DNA from: Chrysopilus asiliformis
Lineage: Eukaryota > Arthropoda > Insecta > Diptera > Rhagionidae
Length of the DNA: 64,000 nucleotides
Direction: 5' to 3'
Assembly: GCA_964034945.1 (NCBI GenBank)
Contig: OZ035962.1
Coordinates: 102,746,784-102,810,783 of the forward strand
Under the pieces are notes generated by a model. It was not told the origin of the DNA and searched no databases. It saw only the letters and a list, made by a program, of their open reading frames with translations. The translations under genes were made by a program, and so were the position numbers. This document shows, one piece after another, positions 45,270 to 56,278 of the stretch. How positions within the stretch are numbered: position 1 is the first letter of the stretch; every line of letters starts with the position of its first letter.

Positions 45270-45340
45270 CATCCAAGTAGTAAAGCACTTAGGCTGCAAA
45301 CTTGCAGTCGAGGTCTAATTCCCAACTGTGCCACTCTGGA
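45270..45340 (+). repeat. tRNA-like / SINE-head sequence
   Basis: AGTAGTAAAGCACTTAGG (A-box-like) is followed after about 17 bp by GAGGTCTAATTCCCAACTG (B-box-like). Between them CTGCAAACTTGCAG could form an anticodon-type stem. No complete cloverleaf and no acceptor pairing were found. Possible SINE head or tRNA pseudogene. Confidence 0.35.
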
Positions 45341-45369
45341 ATTTTGGTCCACTCAATTTGCCCATTTCC

Positions 45370-45600
45370 AGGGCCATTCCTTAAGATTCTGTAAGGATAA
45401 CATAAATATATTTTAACTGAAAAGATAGTATTATAGCGTTTTTAAGTCACTGATCACGGATCTTTAGTCAAAATCTCGAGAGTTTTGTTCCAAGGTCATG
45501 CAAAAAAAAACGCTTGTTTCTCAACAATTGTTTAGAAAGTATATTTCGGAATTTTTTCACGGGATCGTACCACAAACCCCCTCATCCTCCGCCCTCTACT
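45370..45600 (+). repeat. Helitron-module fragment
   Basis: TTCTGTAAGGATAACAT, 'tattatagcgtttttaagtcactgatcacggatc' and TTTTTTCACGGGATCG correspond to modules of the Helitrons at 16.1 and 59.0 kb (TGATCACGAATCCGG). No ends visible. Confidence 0.5.
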
Positions 45601-45609
45601 CTAAAAAAG

Positions 45610-46300
45610 ATTTCCCACTCACCATAAGCTCTAACTTATTCGACAATGCTCGACTGTATTAATACAACTGGGTCAATTCGACGGTATTAATACCCTCTTG
45701 AAAATAAACTGTTAGAATCAACAAATTTTGGATAAAAATAATATTAATAATTTTGTAAATGCAGAAAAATCTCATCTACTTATTTCTTTCATTGTGAATA
45801 ATAATTAAAAAAGACATATTTACATTTTGATACACTCTGTAAGGCGTAAATTTGATACAAATCGTTTAATCATAAAATTAACCATAAAAAGTATTTTTAT
45901 AGACCATATATCTCTGAGACGATCAAATGTGTTGTTATTCTGGGTCGTGTTGCCAAGGGTAAAAACAAAATTCACAAGGGCATGAAAAATCGATTAATAA
46001 ACCTCATTATAGAGCAATTAGATATTTTATTTAGATAATTTTTTCCCCGAGATTGAGGATGAAAGAAACTGTTGCCCCTTTTATTGTAATTATTAAAGAA
46101 ATACAGAATAATAAAACACTTTAATAAAATTTTTAGGTCTTATTGCTCATCCGGAATATTATAAAAGTCTGAAGAATTTCATAGTTAAGATTTTCTGTGG
46201 TCAAACCAAAAATAATAAAAGAAGTTCTAATAGACTTCACTGGTAATCAAGATAAATAATCAATTTCTCTACCTTATTTGTAGCTAATTACAATTTTTAC
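45610..46300. other. AT-rich intergenic sequence
   Basis: Nothing supported. Confidence 0.4.
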
Positions 46301-46308
46301 TTTCTTAA

Positions 46309-46515
46309 CCCTTTCGAGGATAATACTTTTAAAAGTGTACTAGCCAGAATATCACACGTCGTACTGCTCGGGGAATCACCAAAAAACAAAAAAAATATTT
46401 CCAGGAAAAATGTGATTTGTATCGACATTGCGACAATATTTTGAAGTTTATTTAGGGTCTAAACACACACTATCACAAATTTCGACTTGTATATACATCA
46501 GTGCCCGCGAAAGGG
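46309..46515. mobile_element. TTAA-flanked MITE (piggyBac-type ends), 207 bp
   Basis: Ends CCCTTTCGAGG and, reversed, CCCTTTCGCGGGCAC, bordered by TTAA (46305-46308 and 46516-46519). CCCTTT ends at TTAA fit piggyBac-type elements. A subterminal palindrome ACTTTTAAAAGT lies at 46327. No coding capacity. Confidence 0.85.
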
Positions 46516-46547
46516 TTAAACACAGCTCGTAGTATAATAAAGTAGTA

Positions 46548-47061
46548 CCAGGAAGACCGAGCCATGCTCGGCGACCTCAAAATCCTACTTTTGCTGATTT
46601 TTGGGGAAAAACTAAATTCACATTATCTTTACAGAGCTTTTCCAGAGTTTTGAAATTCCCGACCTAGAACGCTAAAACTAAAACTAACGCGCGATAACAA
46701 AATTTCATAGAAATCGGTTGAGTGATTATTGAGTAATCGCTGTCACCGATTTTTGAAACGTTGTTTTGAGACACCAGGTGAGGGTTCTCGAGGGGAGGGA
46801 AAAGTCAGGTTTGTAGTGGAAAAATCGAAAGCCCTTAGCCCCTTAGTAATACTGTAAAGTTTCATTAAGATCGGACCACCCAATTCGAAGATACCAGGCG
46901 AGGGGCATCGAGGGGAATTTTCTCAGGGGTGAGACCTATCTAGATCGATTCCTTGTCCCCGAAAATCCCTAACCCCGAAGTTTCATGAAAATCGTTAGGC
47001 GGGTTTTCGAGATCGTTTGTGCAGACAGACAGACAGACATTCCTCGTATTATATTATAGGA
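46548..47061 (-). mobile_element. Non-autonomous Helitron, second family, 514 bp
   Basis: On the minus strand it starts TCCTATAATATAATACGAGG, has a CTGT run and ends with the perfect hairpin CCGAGCATGGCTCGG, TCTTC, CTGG. CTGG satisfies the CTRR rule. A precedes the start and T follows the end. The interior has tandem GATCGGACCACCCAATTCGAAGA / ACCAGGCGAGGGGCATCGAGGGG-type modules. The 3' hairpin differs from the GGCAACGACGGG family, so this is a separate lineage. Confidence 0.88.
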
Positions 47062-47064
47062 TTG

Positions 47065-47175
47065 TATGACATATTTCGACCTCTTAATTTTATCTAAAAA
47101 AAACATTTTCTGAGCACTCCTGAGTTGATTGGAGTTATATTATAAGTATGGCTTTCTGTCTGTTAGTCTGTCTAC
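47065..47175 (+). repeat. Dispersed repeat family D, copy 3
   Basis: ATTTCGACCTCTTAATTTTA, GAGCACTCCTGAGTTGATTGG and a CTGT tract match 17700-17800. It directly abuts the Helitron. Confidence 0.65.
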
Positions 47176-47324
47176 ATTTGAAGGAGGAATTAAAGATATT
47201 AAAATTGGGTTTTGATGAAATCAAAGGCCAATTCGTTAAAAGCTTTGTTTTTTTAAGGCCTTGATTTTTTTAAAACTTACAGTCTGATGACCACATAAAT
47301 ACTTACTGGTGAGTGTGTTTTGAC

Positions 47325-47452
47325 AGGTAAACTCTTCATTGTCTACGAAAAGTCTACGTTGTCTAAGCCAAGAAGTCTACATTGTCTTCACCAATTCTTT
47401 TGTCTACTTCAAAACGGCGACAATTAAAATCTACGCGTAGATTAACAAGACT
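47325..47452 (-). repeat. Terminal fragment of the 1838-2491 hAT family
   Basis: Minus strand: CTTGTTAATCTACGCGTAGA, TTTAATTGTC, then several TAGACAA-type motifs, matching the left end of the element at 1838. The other end and the duplication are lost. Confidence 0.75.
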
Positions 47453-47454
47453 GG

Positions 47455-48420
47455 TGGTTACAAAGCAATTCACACGACAGAATAAAATTGCAGAAATTTG
47501 TATTGATATTCAGCATTGCCTTGGAAACTTTGCACAACCCTGTAAAGGAACTTCATAAAACGAAAGATAATTTTCAGACATTTTGTCGTAAAATATGTTA
47601 TGACATGTGGTTGTTAAAACCACATTCACAGTACAAATAATAACCGACAAGATATGAAAATTCCTTTGTCACTCGAGTGACTCTTAACAATTATAGTGCA
47701 ATATCTCAGCTGTTACTTTTATGACATCAACTCGAGCGATAAAACTCCTGTGAAAGTCCTTGTGAGAATGCAACAAATATATAACATATTTGCCTTTTTG
47801 CCATTTTACACAACAAGGATTCCTAACATTTTGGACATAAATCATTCTCACAAGAATTGCAGCAAGTGGAAAGAATTTATGAGCTTCATAGTTTTTCATC
47901 CTTTTCTTCCACCATTTTTTTTTTTTTGCTCACAGAACCAAACACATTTTGTTGTCAGTGTAGATTAATAAAAAGAAGAAGAAAAAAGCTCCACCAATTT
48001 ATCCTAGAAAAATCAGAGTTTTTATATTGAGTTTTACGCAATATTTCAACCAGAGTGCGATTGACTTAATTTATTCACTCCATTTATTCCGAAATAGATT
48101 TGCATATAAATCATTTTCACTGTAAATATGATAACATTATTCATTCATCATTTGAAAAACTCCACCTGCTGAATTATCTAATCAGTAACAAATAAATATT
48201 GAGCCAAGTTTTCGAGAGAATTTTTTGTTATTTAATTTACGATTCTGAATAGATTACTTTTCTCGGATTATGTCGGATAAGGAGTGCAATTTTTTAAATT
48301 ATATATGCTTACACTGTACGAGTGAGTAATTTTTTGTCTTGGATTTTTTATAGTTTCTGCTCAAGTACAATAAAAACAAAATATTGAAAAATTAATTAGA
48401 TTGATTTATGACGGTCAATT
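47455..48420. other. AT-rich intergenic sequence
   Basis: Two overlapping opposite-strand frames (47684-47968) are unrecognised. Nothing else. Confidence 0.4.
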
Positions 48421-48424
48421 TCTA

Positions 48425-48540
48425 CAGCGCATTTTCACCAACGGCTCATATGTTTCAAAATTTTTCTCCTGCGGCGCATCTCTCTTTATTAAAATTTTAG
48501 CAATTTCAGTAAAAAAGGTACGCAAAATGAGGGTAATTTT
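48425..48540 (+). repeat. Family C interior motifs
   Basis: CAGCGCATTTTC (48426) and CTCCTGCGGCGCATCTCTCTTTATTAAAA (48472) resemble the 60-bp-spaced motifs of other family C copies. Confidence 0.5.
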
Positions 48541-48686
48541 GGCATAGGAATATATTTGTTTAAATCAATTCACTGTATAATATTAAAAAAAAATCTATTG
48601 TGATCTAGATTGGTTTTTCCGAAATGCAATCATAGCCTCCTCAGTTGATAGTTGGCAACGAAATCTTATAAATCTCTGAAACTTTA

Positions 48687-49168
48687 AGCGGCCCCTACAC
48701 CTTCAATCTTGCAGTCAATCATGCTGTCACAGCAAAAAGCTTATTTGCACTAGACGCTCAATCATGCACGCAAGCATCACTTAATTCGAAACTCCCTCAC
48801 CGACAGCACACAGTACAAATATCAATTTAAAAATTTTTTGTCCTTATATTTTTCGCTTTTCGTGATCCAAAACTCACTTCTTTGTATATACAACTCGAAA
48901 AAGGATTCCCAAAAAACTTTGTCTTTTATATCCGACATCTTTTCACTACTAAAAATTACGCTGAAATGATGAATTGATTGACAGCTTCACCATACACGTT
49001 CAAGCATTCTGTCATTCACAAAGCTCCCTCGAAAATATCAAAATGATTTTGATATTGGCCAGCATGCTGGCAATCATGGAATATTGCATAACAGCATCAC
49101 CATAGACGTTCAAAATGCTGTCACAGCATGCGATGATTGACTGCAAGACTGAACGTGTAGGGGCCGCT
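48687..49168. mobile_element. TTA-flanked MITE, 482 bp
   Basis: Ends AGCGGCCCCTACAC and its reverse complement, with the repeat continuing through TTCA.TCTTGCAGTCAATC to about 40 bp. TTA lies on both sides (48684-48686 and 49169-49171), suggesting PIF/Harbinger. The interior has CATGCTGTCA and AGCATCAC phrases in several positions. The truncated copy at 44249-44415 shares about 25 bp of the outer left flank, so the element or its surroundings were duplicated after insertion, or the true end lies further left. Confidence 0.8.
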
Positions 49169-49224
49169 TTAGCTAAGGAGGCTCAGTTGCGTTCGGAGAT
49201 GTAGTGCGATAAAATAAGAAAACG

Positions 49225-50006
49225 AAAAAATAGCTTTTATTTTTAAAAAATGTAAGAAAAAAAAAGTTTTTGGCCCCCGAGCGCCGAGTAACGCTATAAA
49301 TGTTTTTTTTTTTAAATTTTGTTTTTTGTGATACACAGCGTTCAAAATTTTTTTTTTCTTCTTAACCTTCTTCCGTCCCTCGGGTCTAATTTGACCCAAA
49401 CAGAAATTAGTTTGCTTGTACCTTTAAAAATATTTATATTACGAACCTGAAATTTTTTGACTTTGCCTTATTTATTGTAAACTAGCAGTATGCAAAAATT
49501 TGGCAACTTCCGATTACCCGTTACACTGCTACAAAAATAGTCACACTAAAGACCTTCGGGTCTAAAATGACCCAAGGCAGTTATTCGTATAAGAAATGTT
49601 TAATTTAGTCATATTATATTATATTAGTTAGTGTTTGTAAACTATATCTAGAATACGGATCTAAAATCTTTGACCGAACGGGGTGATTTCTCGGGTATAA
49701 GAAACCGATTTTGTTGGATGTCAATTGGGAAAAACTCAACTGCCATATTTCTCAATTTTTGTATGAAGTTTTTTGACCGCTATTTTCGGGGAGAGTTCAT
49801 TAGAACAATATATAAGTCTTTTGGGTTATACATATGTTGTTGTATGTTGTAAAAATTTCAAAAAACATAAAAAAACTCGTTTTTTGATTTTTGTATACAC
49901 TAAACCTTTATGGGTCAAAATAGACCCGAGGAACTTTAGTGTGATTTTTTTTGAGGGACGGATGAAGGTTAATAAGTTACATTTTTAAAAATAAAAGCTC
50001 TTTTAA
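49225..50006. repeat. Outer inverted repeat around TTAA element
   Basis: AGCTTTTATTTTTAAAAAAT (49232) returns in reverse as ATTTTTAAAAATAAAAGCTC (49980). The pair encloses the TTAA element at 49366-49968, so an older hairpin element may have received the insertion. Confidence 0.6.
49366..49968. mobile_element. TTAA-flanked MITE, 603 bp
   Basis: Ends CCTTCTTCCGTCCCTC and, reversed, CCTTCATCCGTCCCTC, bordered by TTAA (49362-49365 and 49969-49972). Three palindromic motifs of GGGTC..GACCC type lie at 49382-49397, 49558-49573 and 49912-49927. The two 60-71-codon frames at 49670-49988 are unrecognised and overlap. Confidence 0.88.
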
Positions 50007-50039
50007 AAATATTTGTTATCTTTTTTAGTGATTATGTAT

Positions 50040-50455
50040 TTGAATAGTAAACCGCGTCAAAACTGCTCCAACGGTTCAGGAAATAGCAGGAGAGGGTTTT
50101 ACAAGCAAGGGGAGTGGTAATTTTAGTGGGTGAACATTTTATGTGGGGGGCCATTTACTCAATAACGGAAACTGCGTCAAAATTGCTCCAACGGTTCCGC
50201 AGATAGCAGGAGGGGAGTTTACAGGCAAGGGAAGGATAGATTTTATGGAAGAAAATATTCCTTGGGGACAATATACTCAGTGATGCTCAGTGAACTGATC
50301 AGGAAACAGTTCGACAAGGGGTTGACAGGCATAAGGAGGATAGATTGCATACTCGAATATTGCATTGTCAATGAAGTTACGTATTTCAAGTCAATCGGAT
50401 AAGTGAAAGTGGGTCAAAATTAGATTACAATATTTTGACCCTTACAAACAAACAA
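50040..50455 (-). repeat. Modular repeat with GATAGCAGGAG units
   Basis: Two to three diverged modules of about 115 bp share TGCGTCAAAA.TGCTCCAACGG, TTCCGCAGATAGCAGGAGGG and TTTACAGGCAAGGG. They are followed by CAATCGGATAAGTG..GTGGGTCAAAATTAGATTA..TTTTGACCCTTACAAACA, the reverse of the 75-bp repeat at 44153. The organisation resembles Helitron interiors. Ends not found. Confidence 0.6.
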
Positions 50456-50459
50456 AAAG

Positions 50460-52290
50460 CTAAAGAAAAGTTTATGAAAAAATTCACAAAACATGAAAGT
50501 TTTAACACCTTATGTTCGGGATTTTTTAAGTTTAACAGAATTAATCTACATTCATTGTAAAAGTCTCAATTAAAATCACTAAAATAGTGTAAGGTTTTAC
50601 GTTTTAGAAAATTGTTGAACGATTTTATCTTTTTACTCTTTATTTAAAGTACTTCACCCCCAAAACTACTTCAAAATGCTGATAACAAAATCCAATAAAT
50701 TTTTCGAAATCTAGCAGTCAGTTTCCAAAGAAACAAAAGAGAAATATTGAACAAAACACATACTTTCCGGACAACGAAAAATCCAATAAGACGATAAAAT
50801 CCTTTCAAATCATCAAATCTTCAATCCAATTGAGCTCCACAGTTTAGAATTTGAGGTTGGGAGTTGCAAAAGAAAACAATTATATTTTATTTTCATTCTC
50901 AATGTTTCCCCCAAGGAGACTCCGCCTGATGGCATCAAGCCAACGATGCCTACATCACGAATATATTTCACTTTTTGCGAACAGCTAGAGAAGAAAATGC
51001 TTTATGGTTCAAGATAAATATGTGTGTGAATGTAGATGTTGTAATGAGTCCTTACTGATAAATTTTACTAAAATAATATCACATTATCAAGCCGCACAAT
51101 AGGCAATGATGAAAGCATTTGGGCGAGTGGTGGAAGGGAGGAGTGGGTGGGTTTACTTAAAGCATATTTAAAAGGACAATGTGACAATGAAGTATTCTCG
51201 TCTAACCAACTGCCATCTAAAAATTAAGAGCCTTTTAAGCTATTTTAACCAAGTCTATGGCTGGCGCGTGCTTAATTACGCGCTATATTTTCGACCTCCC
51301 CATTGACTACCAGCCTTGAAATCCTGTATGATCCTTATGGCGATAACGATGGTAATGATATTGATGGCAAAAACATTGGTATCCTTAAAAATTCCTTTAT
51401 TTTTCTTTTCATCACACTTGAGAAGACAGACCGATGGGTATCACTTATAAAAAATTGGGTTCAGCATTTTGGAAATGTGTCATATAATTTTACAGCTTTT
51501 GCGTTCTATTGGGTGCGAAATTCTACCCTAAACAAATGAAGTAATAATGTTGAAGCTATGTTTATACCCGAAAGGTTGACCCTTAAGCCATACCAAAAAT
51601 GAAAGATTGGAAAGAGATGATGATAATAACAATAATAATTTAGATGAACGATATTGACGCTGCTGAGGGATTTCGGTGCAGATATCTTAATAAAAGCCGT
51701 CAATGCTATGTATTGGAAAATTTCCTAAAAATTAAGCAATAAAATCAATTAATTGAATGTTTGGATATCGGATTATATTCTTCTTGGTTCACTTGTTTTC
51801 CTGTTTGAAATTCATATTCCCCACAAGGTGTTCTTCTGTTTAGCCCTCGCTTTTTGCGAAATCGACTCGTGCATTAATTTTGCGCTTTAAGAAATGAGTT
51901 TGTTTTCGTGTGGATTATACCAAATGAAATATAAATTTTAATACTGTATGGGTAGAACCTATGGGTAGAACTTGCGGAAAGTAAAATGAAATGAAATTCG
52001 TTGTGAAAGCCTAATTTATTATTATACTGGACGAGAACGTGACTTTTTAGATACGTTTTAGGACACAACAGATGCCCGTCGAAGGACTTTCGGTTAGGCA
52101 CTGTACCGAACTTCTAAGAAAATATTTTGTCTTTTTTATTTACGTTTCCTTTCACATTTTCTAAAAAAAATATTATTATTATTCTTTTTGTCTACACTAG
52201 AGCTGGTTCTATTGGTCACGTTCGCAGATAAATATTACTTACTTAGAAATTTAAATTCAAACAGGTTATATATTTCGCAAATATGATCTA
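50460..52290. other. Intergenic, apparently single-copy
   Basis: 50880-51300 is less AT-rich and free of the dispersed repeats, but has no coding signal I can defend. TGGGTAGAAC is duplicated at 51949 and 51961. Confidence 0.4.
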
Positions 52291-52297
52291 CTATATT

Positions 52298-52463
52298 ATC
52301 TGTGACAAAAAGGCAAAACATTTTTTCGATTTTCAGGCGCTGCCAGACTCATCTGTATTTTTTCGATTTTCAGGCGCTGCCAAACTGATCTTGCATTTGC
52401 AGACATGTCAATTTGGCTTCGCCTGAAAATCGACTTAAGATGTTTTGCCTTTTTGCCACAGAT
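52298..52463. mobile_element. 166-bp hairpin element
   Basis: ATCTGTG.CAAAAAGGCAAA opens and, reversed, closes the unit, and CGATTTTCAGGCG lies further in on both arms. The left arm contains a 32-bp direct duplication (TTTTTCGATTTTCAGGCGCT). No certain target duplication. Confidence 0.78.
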
Positions 52464-52581
52464 CGGTATTCAGAAATATTTCCAAGAAATTCCAGGAGGA
52501 GGACCACAATCGGCAAGAATTTTCAATCTTCATACCTTGGTGCACTAGTATTTTAATTTTTTTTTAAATTAAAGAAATATA

Positions 52582-53028
52582 ATGCCGCTGTTTTGCCAGC
52601 GCTAGTGGCTGTTAGCAGCCATTTCAGCAGCACCGTGTGAACCTTAGTGCGTTGCTACTGATGATTTGCAGCAGCGTGATGATTTTAGCAGCGCTAGTGA
52701 AGTAGAGACCGTTCCAGTTTGCCAGCGCTACTAGGGATCACGTGACTCTGCCACATGGTTTCTGAGCTGTCAAAAGTCTGATAAGTGGTAAATTTGGTTT
52801 ATTGTAAGTTCTTATTTTACGTTTATTTATTTAAATTTGTGTGTAACGTTTATTATTTAAAAAATCTCCCAGATTCAAATGTCAAACCACTGTTTTGGTA
52901 CTTGCCAGCGCTACTAAAGTAGAAATTATGTGAACCCTCTCAGTACGCTGGCTGCTGTTGCTACTTGCCAGCGCGACTAACCAACAGCAGCCAGCGGCTG
53001 ACAAAACAGCGTCTTGTGACCGCGGCAT
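52582..53028. mobile_element. TIR element with repeated TTGCCAGCGCTACT motif, 447 bp
   Basis: Ends ATGCCGC and GCGGCAT, followed inward on both sides by CTGTTTTG.CAGC (the left end lacks about 14 bp present on the right). The motif GCCAGCGCTAGT/ACT or close variants occurs at 52595, 52686, 52718, 52907 and 52968, mainly in one orientation. Such subterminal repeats usually bind transposase. It is strikingly GC-rich for the window. The target duplication is unclear. Confidence 0.75.
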
Positions 53029-53099
53029 AAAATAGACAAATATTTACGAAAATCGTAGTTTTCTTTCAACGTTTTAAAAAGGTGACGTTAGCAATAATC

Positions 53100-53320
53100 G
53101 GCACCTCCCACAGAATCTTTTTTTTTTGAAAAAACAGTTTTTTGAAAATTTCTCGAAAACTATGCGCTTTTGAAGAAAAATGAATATAACCAAATAAAAA
53201 AAAAATGCAGCATTTTCTCCTTTAACCGTTCTAAGCATTTTCTTTTTTAACCGTTCTAAGCATTTTCTCCTTTAACCGTTAGTTCAAAAAAATATTTGTT
53301 TTTCACATATTTTTTTCGAA
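53100..53320 (+). repeat. Triplicated AGCATTTTCTCCTTTAACCG and flank
   Basis: AGCATTTTCTCCTTTAACCG occurs three times (53211, 53234, 53259; the middle copy has TTT for CCT). It is preceded by CTCGAAAACTATGCGCTTTT, shared with the repeat at 19592-19770. Confidence 0.85.
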
Positions 53321-53329
53321 ACTAAATAT

Positions 53330-55260
53330 TCATGCCTATTCTGGAATCCGAAGTAGTGCTAAGTTTGTTCGATTTCTCCTCAATTAGTATTCTTGAATCC
53401 GCTGCGCTTCACGTCAGTTCTATTGCGTATGATCTAGTGACGTTTTTAGGGTAAAATTACTCGTTACAAATTTCAGAATACCAGAATACCAATTGAGTGG
53501 CGAATCGAATCAACTGAGTTTGGTTTTACGTTTTAACTTCGAATTCCAGTATAGTCATGATTGCAGAGGAAAATTTGGTGTTGATTTTATAATAATAATT
53601 GATTAAAATCTGGTACAGCGAAAGCTCCGTTTGTGGATACCTCCCATATGCAGACAATTCTCTTAAACGGACCCATTTCCTATAATGAAATTTGCAATTC
53701 CATTATTAAAAGTGTTCCGGAAGCTTTTCATATATGGAAGAGTTTTTAAAAATTATTTTACACTTATTACAAATTAATGGTATGCTCGGTTTTTTTTTTG
53801 TAAATCAATCCAACGTTTTTTCAACATAAAAGGTGACATGAAAATTTTAATTTTCAAATGTCATAAAAAAAAGTTATTTTGCCAAACTCGTGAAACACTC
53901 AAGAAAAATTACTGATTACAGATTATTCACAAAAACTCAACACAGCATGAAAAAAAATACAAAATCGTATGAGAATATATTTGTCTCTTGTAAAGAATCC
54001 ACTTAATTCTTATGCAGTCTACAGGATGATCCCAATAATAAATGTATAAACAAGCGAATAGGATTCAGTTTCACGCTCAATGGGCTTTTATGGATAAAGT
54101 AAACCGAATCTTCCTTCGCTGATGATGTATTGTGCGGCATAAATCATCATCAAAGTTAATACTACCCAAAACACCTAACATCAGGTTTGTTTGGGTAACC
54201 TCCGTGTAAGCCATTATCTAAACATAAAATATACACACCAAAAATTTCAAATCTACAGATAAACGTATACACAAACAAACTTGTACAATTCAATTGCTTA
54301 TCCTTCAAAGCGATGTTTATTTCATCCCTGGTCTTCGAATCCTTGTAAAAACGTCAGCTTCTTGAGAATTACATACATACCTATATTCCATCCTCCAAGC
54401 GTATGTAGTCATCATCGATGCTCTCGAACTGACTTCAAATTTAAACAGATCCCACCCATCACTGTTTGCTCGTATGCTTGGTATTAAGTTTACATTGGCG
54501 TGATGTATGCGTCGCAGTTTGGCTCCACGCCTTAACAGTTATTTCCTGGCACCTGCTCAAATTTGAGCATTAAAAATCAATTATGATAAGAGACATACAG
54601 CCACATGTACACATTTGCCTTCATTCTCCTGGCAAAGATTTTTCACTTTCCATCTTCATATCGTATACAGATATCTATGACATACTTTGTATTTAACTAA
54701 GGGGTGAAACTCGACGTCGCGTCGCTGTCGATCTATGTTTAACAAAAGTAAACGAATGTATATTCTCTTATTGTAATAAATTTAAATATGTATGTTAGCA
54801 ATGTAGAACTGTATACACATAGGTGTTGGTTGGCTAGGAAAAAACTTACAATCATATGTTGGGGGTAAACGAATTTCATAAGGAATATTTAGAAAAAGAA
54901 ATGTGGGTAAAAGAAGCTGCGGTTCTACGAACCGATTTTTCATAGCTGGCTCTTGGCTCTGTGTCATACACAACTTTGTGGCATTGATCGTTAACTTATG
55001 ACGAGCATATCCTGTGAATGTTCGCCCATTTGAAAATAATTTGCTTGGAACCATGCATCCCATCTCATTCTGGCTTTATTTTATATCAGTTTCCTCCCAC
55101 GATATCTCGAATTCTGAACAGTTAAACCCTTATGCGAACGAAATCAATTTGAAAATTTAAAGTTTTTATTTTTTATAAGTGTGTCATTTTTGGCATAATT
55201 CTTTTAAAGGAAACTAGCTAATCAACAAGAAAAGTTTCAACAAACAAGTATCTCAAATGT
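53330..55260. other. Intergenic, apparently single-copy
   Basis: Frames at 54281-54487 and, on the minus strand, 54782-55063 (93 codons) are unrecognised. No repeats with visible ends. Confidence 0.4.
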
Positions 55261-55376
55261 TTTTGTCTGCGGCGCATTTCTCTTTTTTTAAGACCAAACT
55301 ATTTTTGTATTTTTATTTGCACATGCTAAGCTTTCGTAAAAAAAAGCAAACAAGCAAATAAAAGAGACTTGCAATT

Positions 55377-55955
55377 TTTATACCCGTATGGTGAAACCAA
55401 AGGGTATATTAACTTTGCCTTACCGTTTGTAACGCCAAGATCCCGTCATCGCACAAAAAAATGAATTACACCAGTGTGTTTAGAATGATAAAAAAAATTG
55501 AATTTTGCATGTCCGTCCGTCTGTCCGTCCGTCTGTCCGTCTGTCTGTCTGTCTGTCTGTCTGTGGCGCGGATTGCGGGCGCACGGATTGAGCTAGAGAC
55601 TTGAAATTTTGCGTGGATCAGTTTTTCGTAAAATGCGAGGCTAAGTTCGTTAATGGGCAAAAATGGTCCATTAGGGGGGGTACCCCCCATACGAACGAAA
55701 TCGTTTTTTGCGAATATCTCAAAAACGGTGCATTTTATCAAAAAAGTCCAAGAACAAAAGTTATTTAGGATATGATTCTACATAAAACTCCCATACATTA
55801 AAATCCAATTGGATTAAATTTTAAAAAATCTTATTGGAAAGTTTGACTTCAAAGTGGAATTTTGGTATAACTGTTCGAATTTTGATACGAATATCACCAT
55901 ACGGGTCTCCAATGATTGCCAGATTGGCAATTATAGCTTTTGTTATGTTTTTGAT
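55377..55955 (-). repeat. Dispersed repeat family A, copy 3
   Basis: Minus-strand copy with both ends: AAACATAACAAAAGCTATAA (to 55952) and CCATACGGGTATA (55379-55392). CACCATACGGGT recurs inverted at 55897-55906, so an inverted CCCGTATGGTG pair brackets 523 bp. It includes the GGGGGGTACCCCCC palindrome (55675) and a long GTCTGTCCGTC tract (55510-55562). A CTGCGGCGCATTT motif lies just left, at 55268. Confidence 0.88.
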
Positions 55956-56073
55956 AAGCAGTCAACTTTGTAACTGCATAGAAGAAATTCTTTTAAAAAA
56001 AAATGAAAACCAAGTTGATTTTTTCAACAAAATTTTCGATTCAAGACGTTCCGAAAATTTTGGAAAAAATTGA
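55913..56073 (+). CDS. Hypothetical 53-residue frame with signal-peptide-like start (probably spurious)
   Basis: Starting at ATG 55913 the product is MIARLAIIAFVMFLISSQLC and then a charged tail IEEILLKKNENQVDFFNKIF ending in GKN. The first 13 residues are encoded by the conserved end of family A copy 3, which in other copies is not part of an open frame. The remaining sequence is unique. A hydrophobic stretch followed by a hydrophilic tail looks like a secreted peptide, but the repeat origin of the start argues for chance. No family recognised. Confidence 0.12.
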
Positions 56074-56104
56074 AACCGTTAACGGTTTTTCACTCCAATA
56101 TAAA
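56073..56104 (+). promoter_or_regulatory. Possible promoter: palindrome and TATAAA
   Basis: AAACCGTTAACGGTTT (56073-56088) is a perfect 16-bp palindrome, followed by TATAAA at 56099-56104. This lies about 175 bp upstream of the peptide frame starting at 56279. TATA-like strings are common by chance here, so support is weak. Confidence 0.2.
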
Positions 56105-56278
56105 CATGCTAAATCATTTGTTTGATAGTGTTGCCAGTGCTGAAATTCTTTCTTTCGAAACTGAATATTAGTTAATTAACAAACCTCAATACTTCGTGAA
56201 ACAATTTGTATTTTAGCAGGCACTAAATTTTAGCTTGTTTAAAAGAAGCTCTTTGAGTTGTAACTAAACGCAAAAATC

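Noticed and set aside
54782..55063. 93-codon minus-strand frame
   Set aside because: No recognisable domain. Length is within chance expectation for 64 kb.
15269..55562. CRISPR-like interpretation of regularly repeated units and (CTGT)n tracts
   Set aside because: Repeat units are 120 bp with no unique spacers, the CTGT runs are microsatellites in transposons, and the DNA is eukaryotic.
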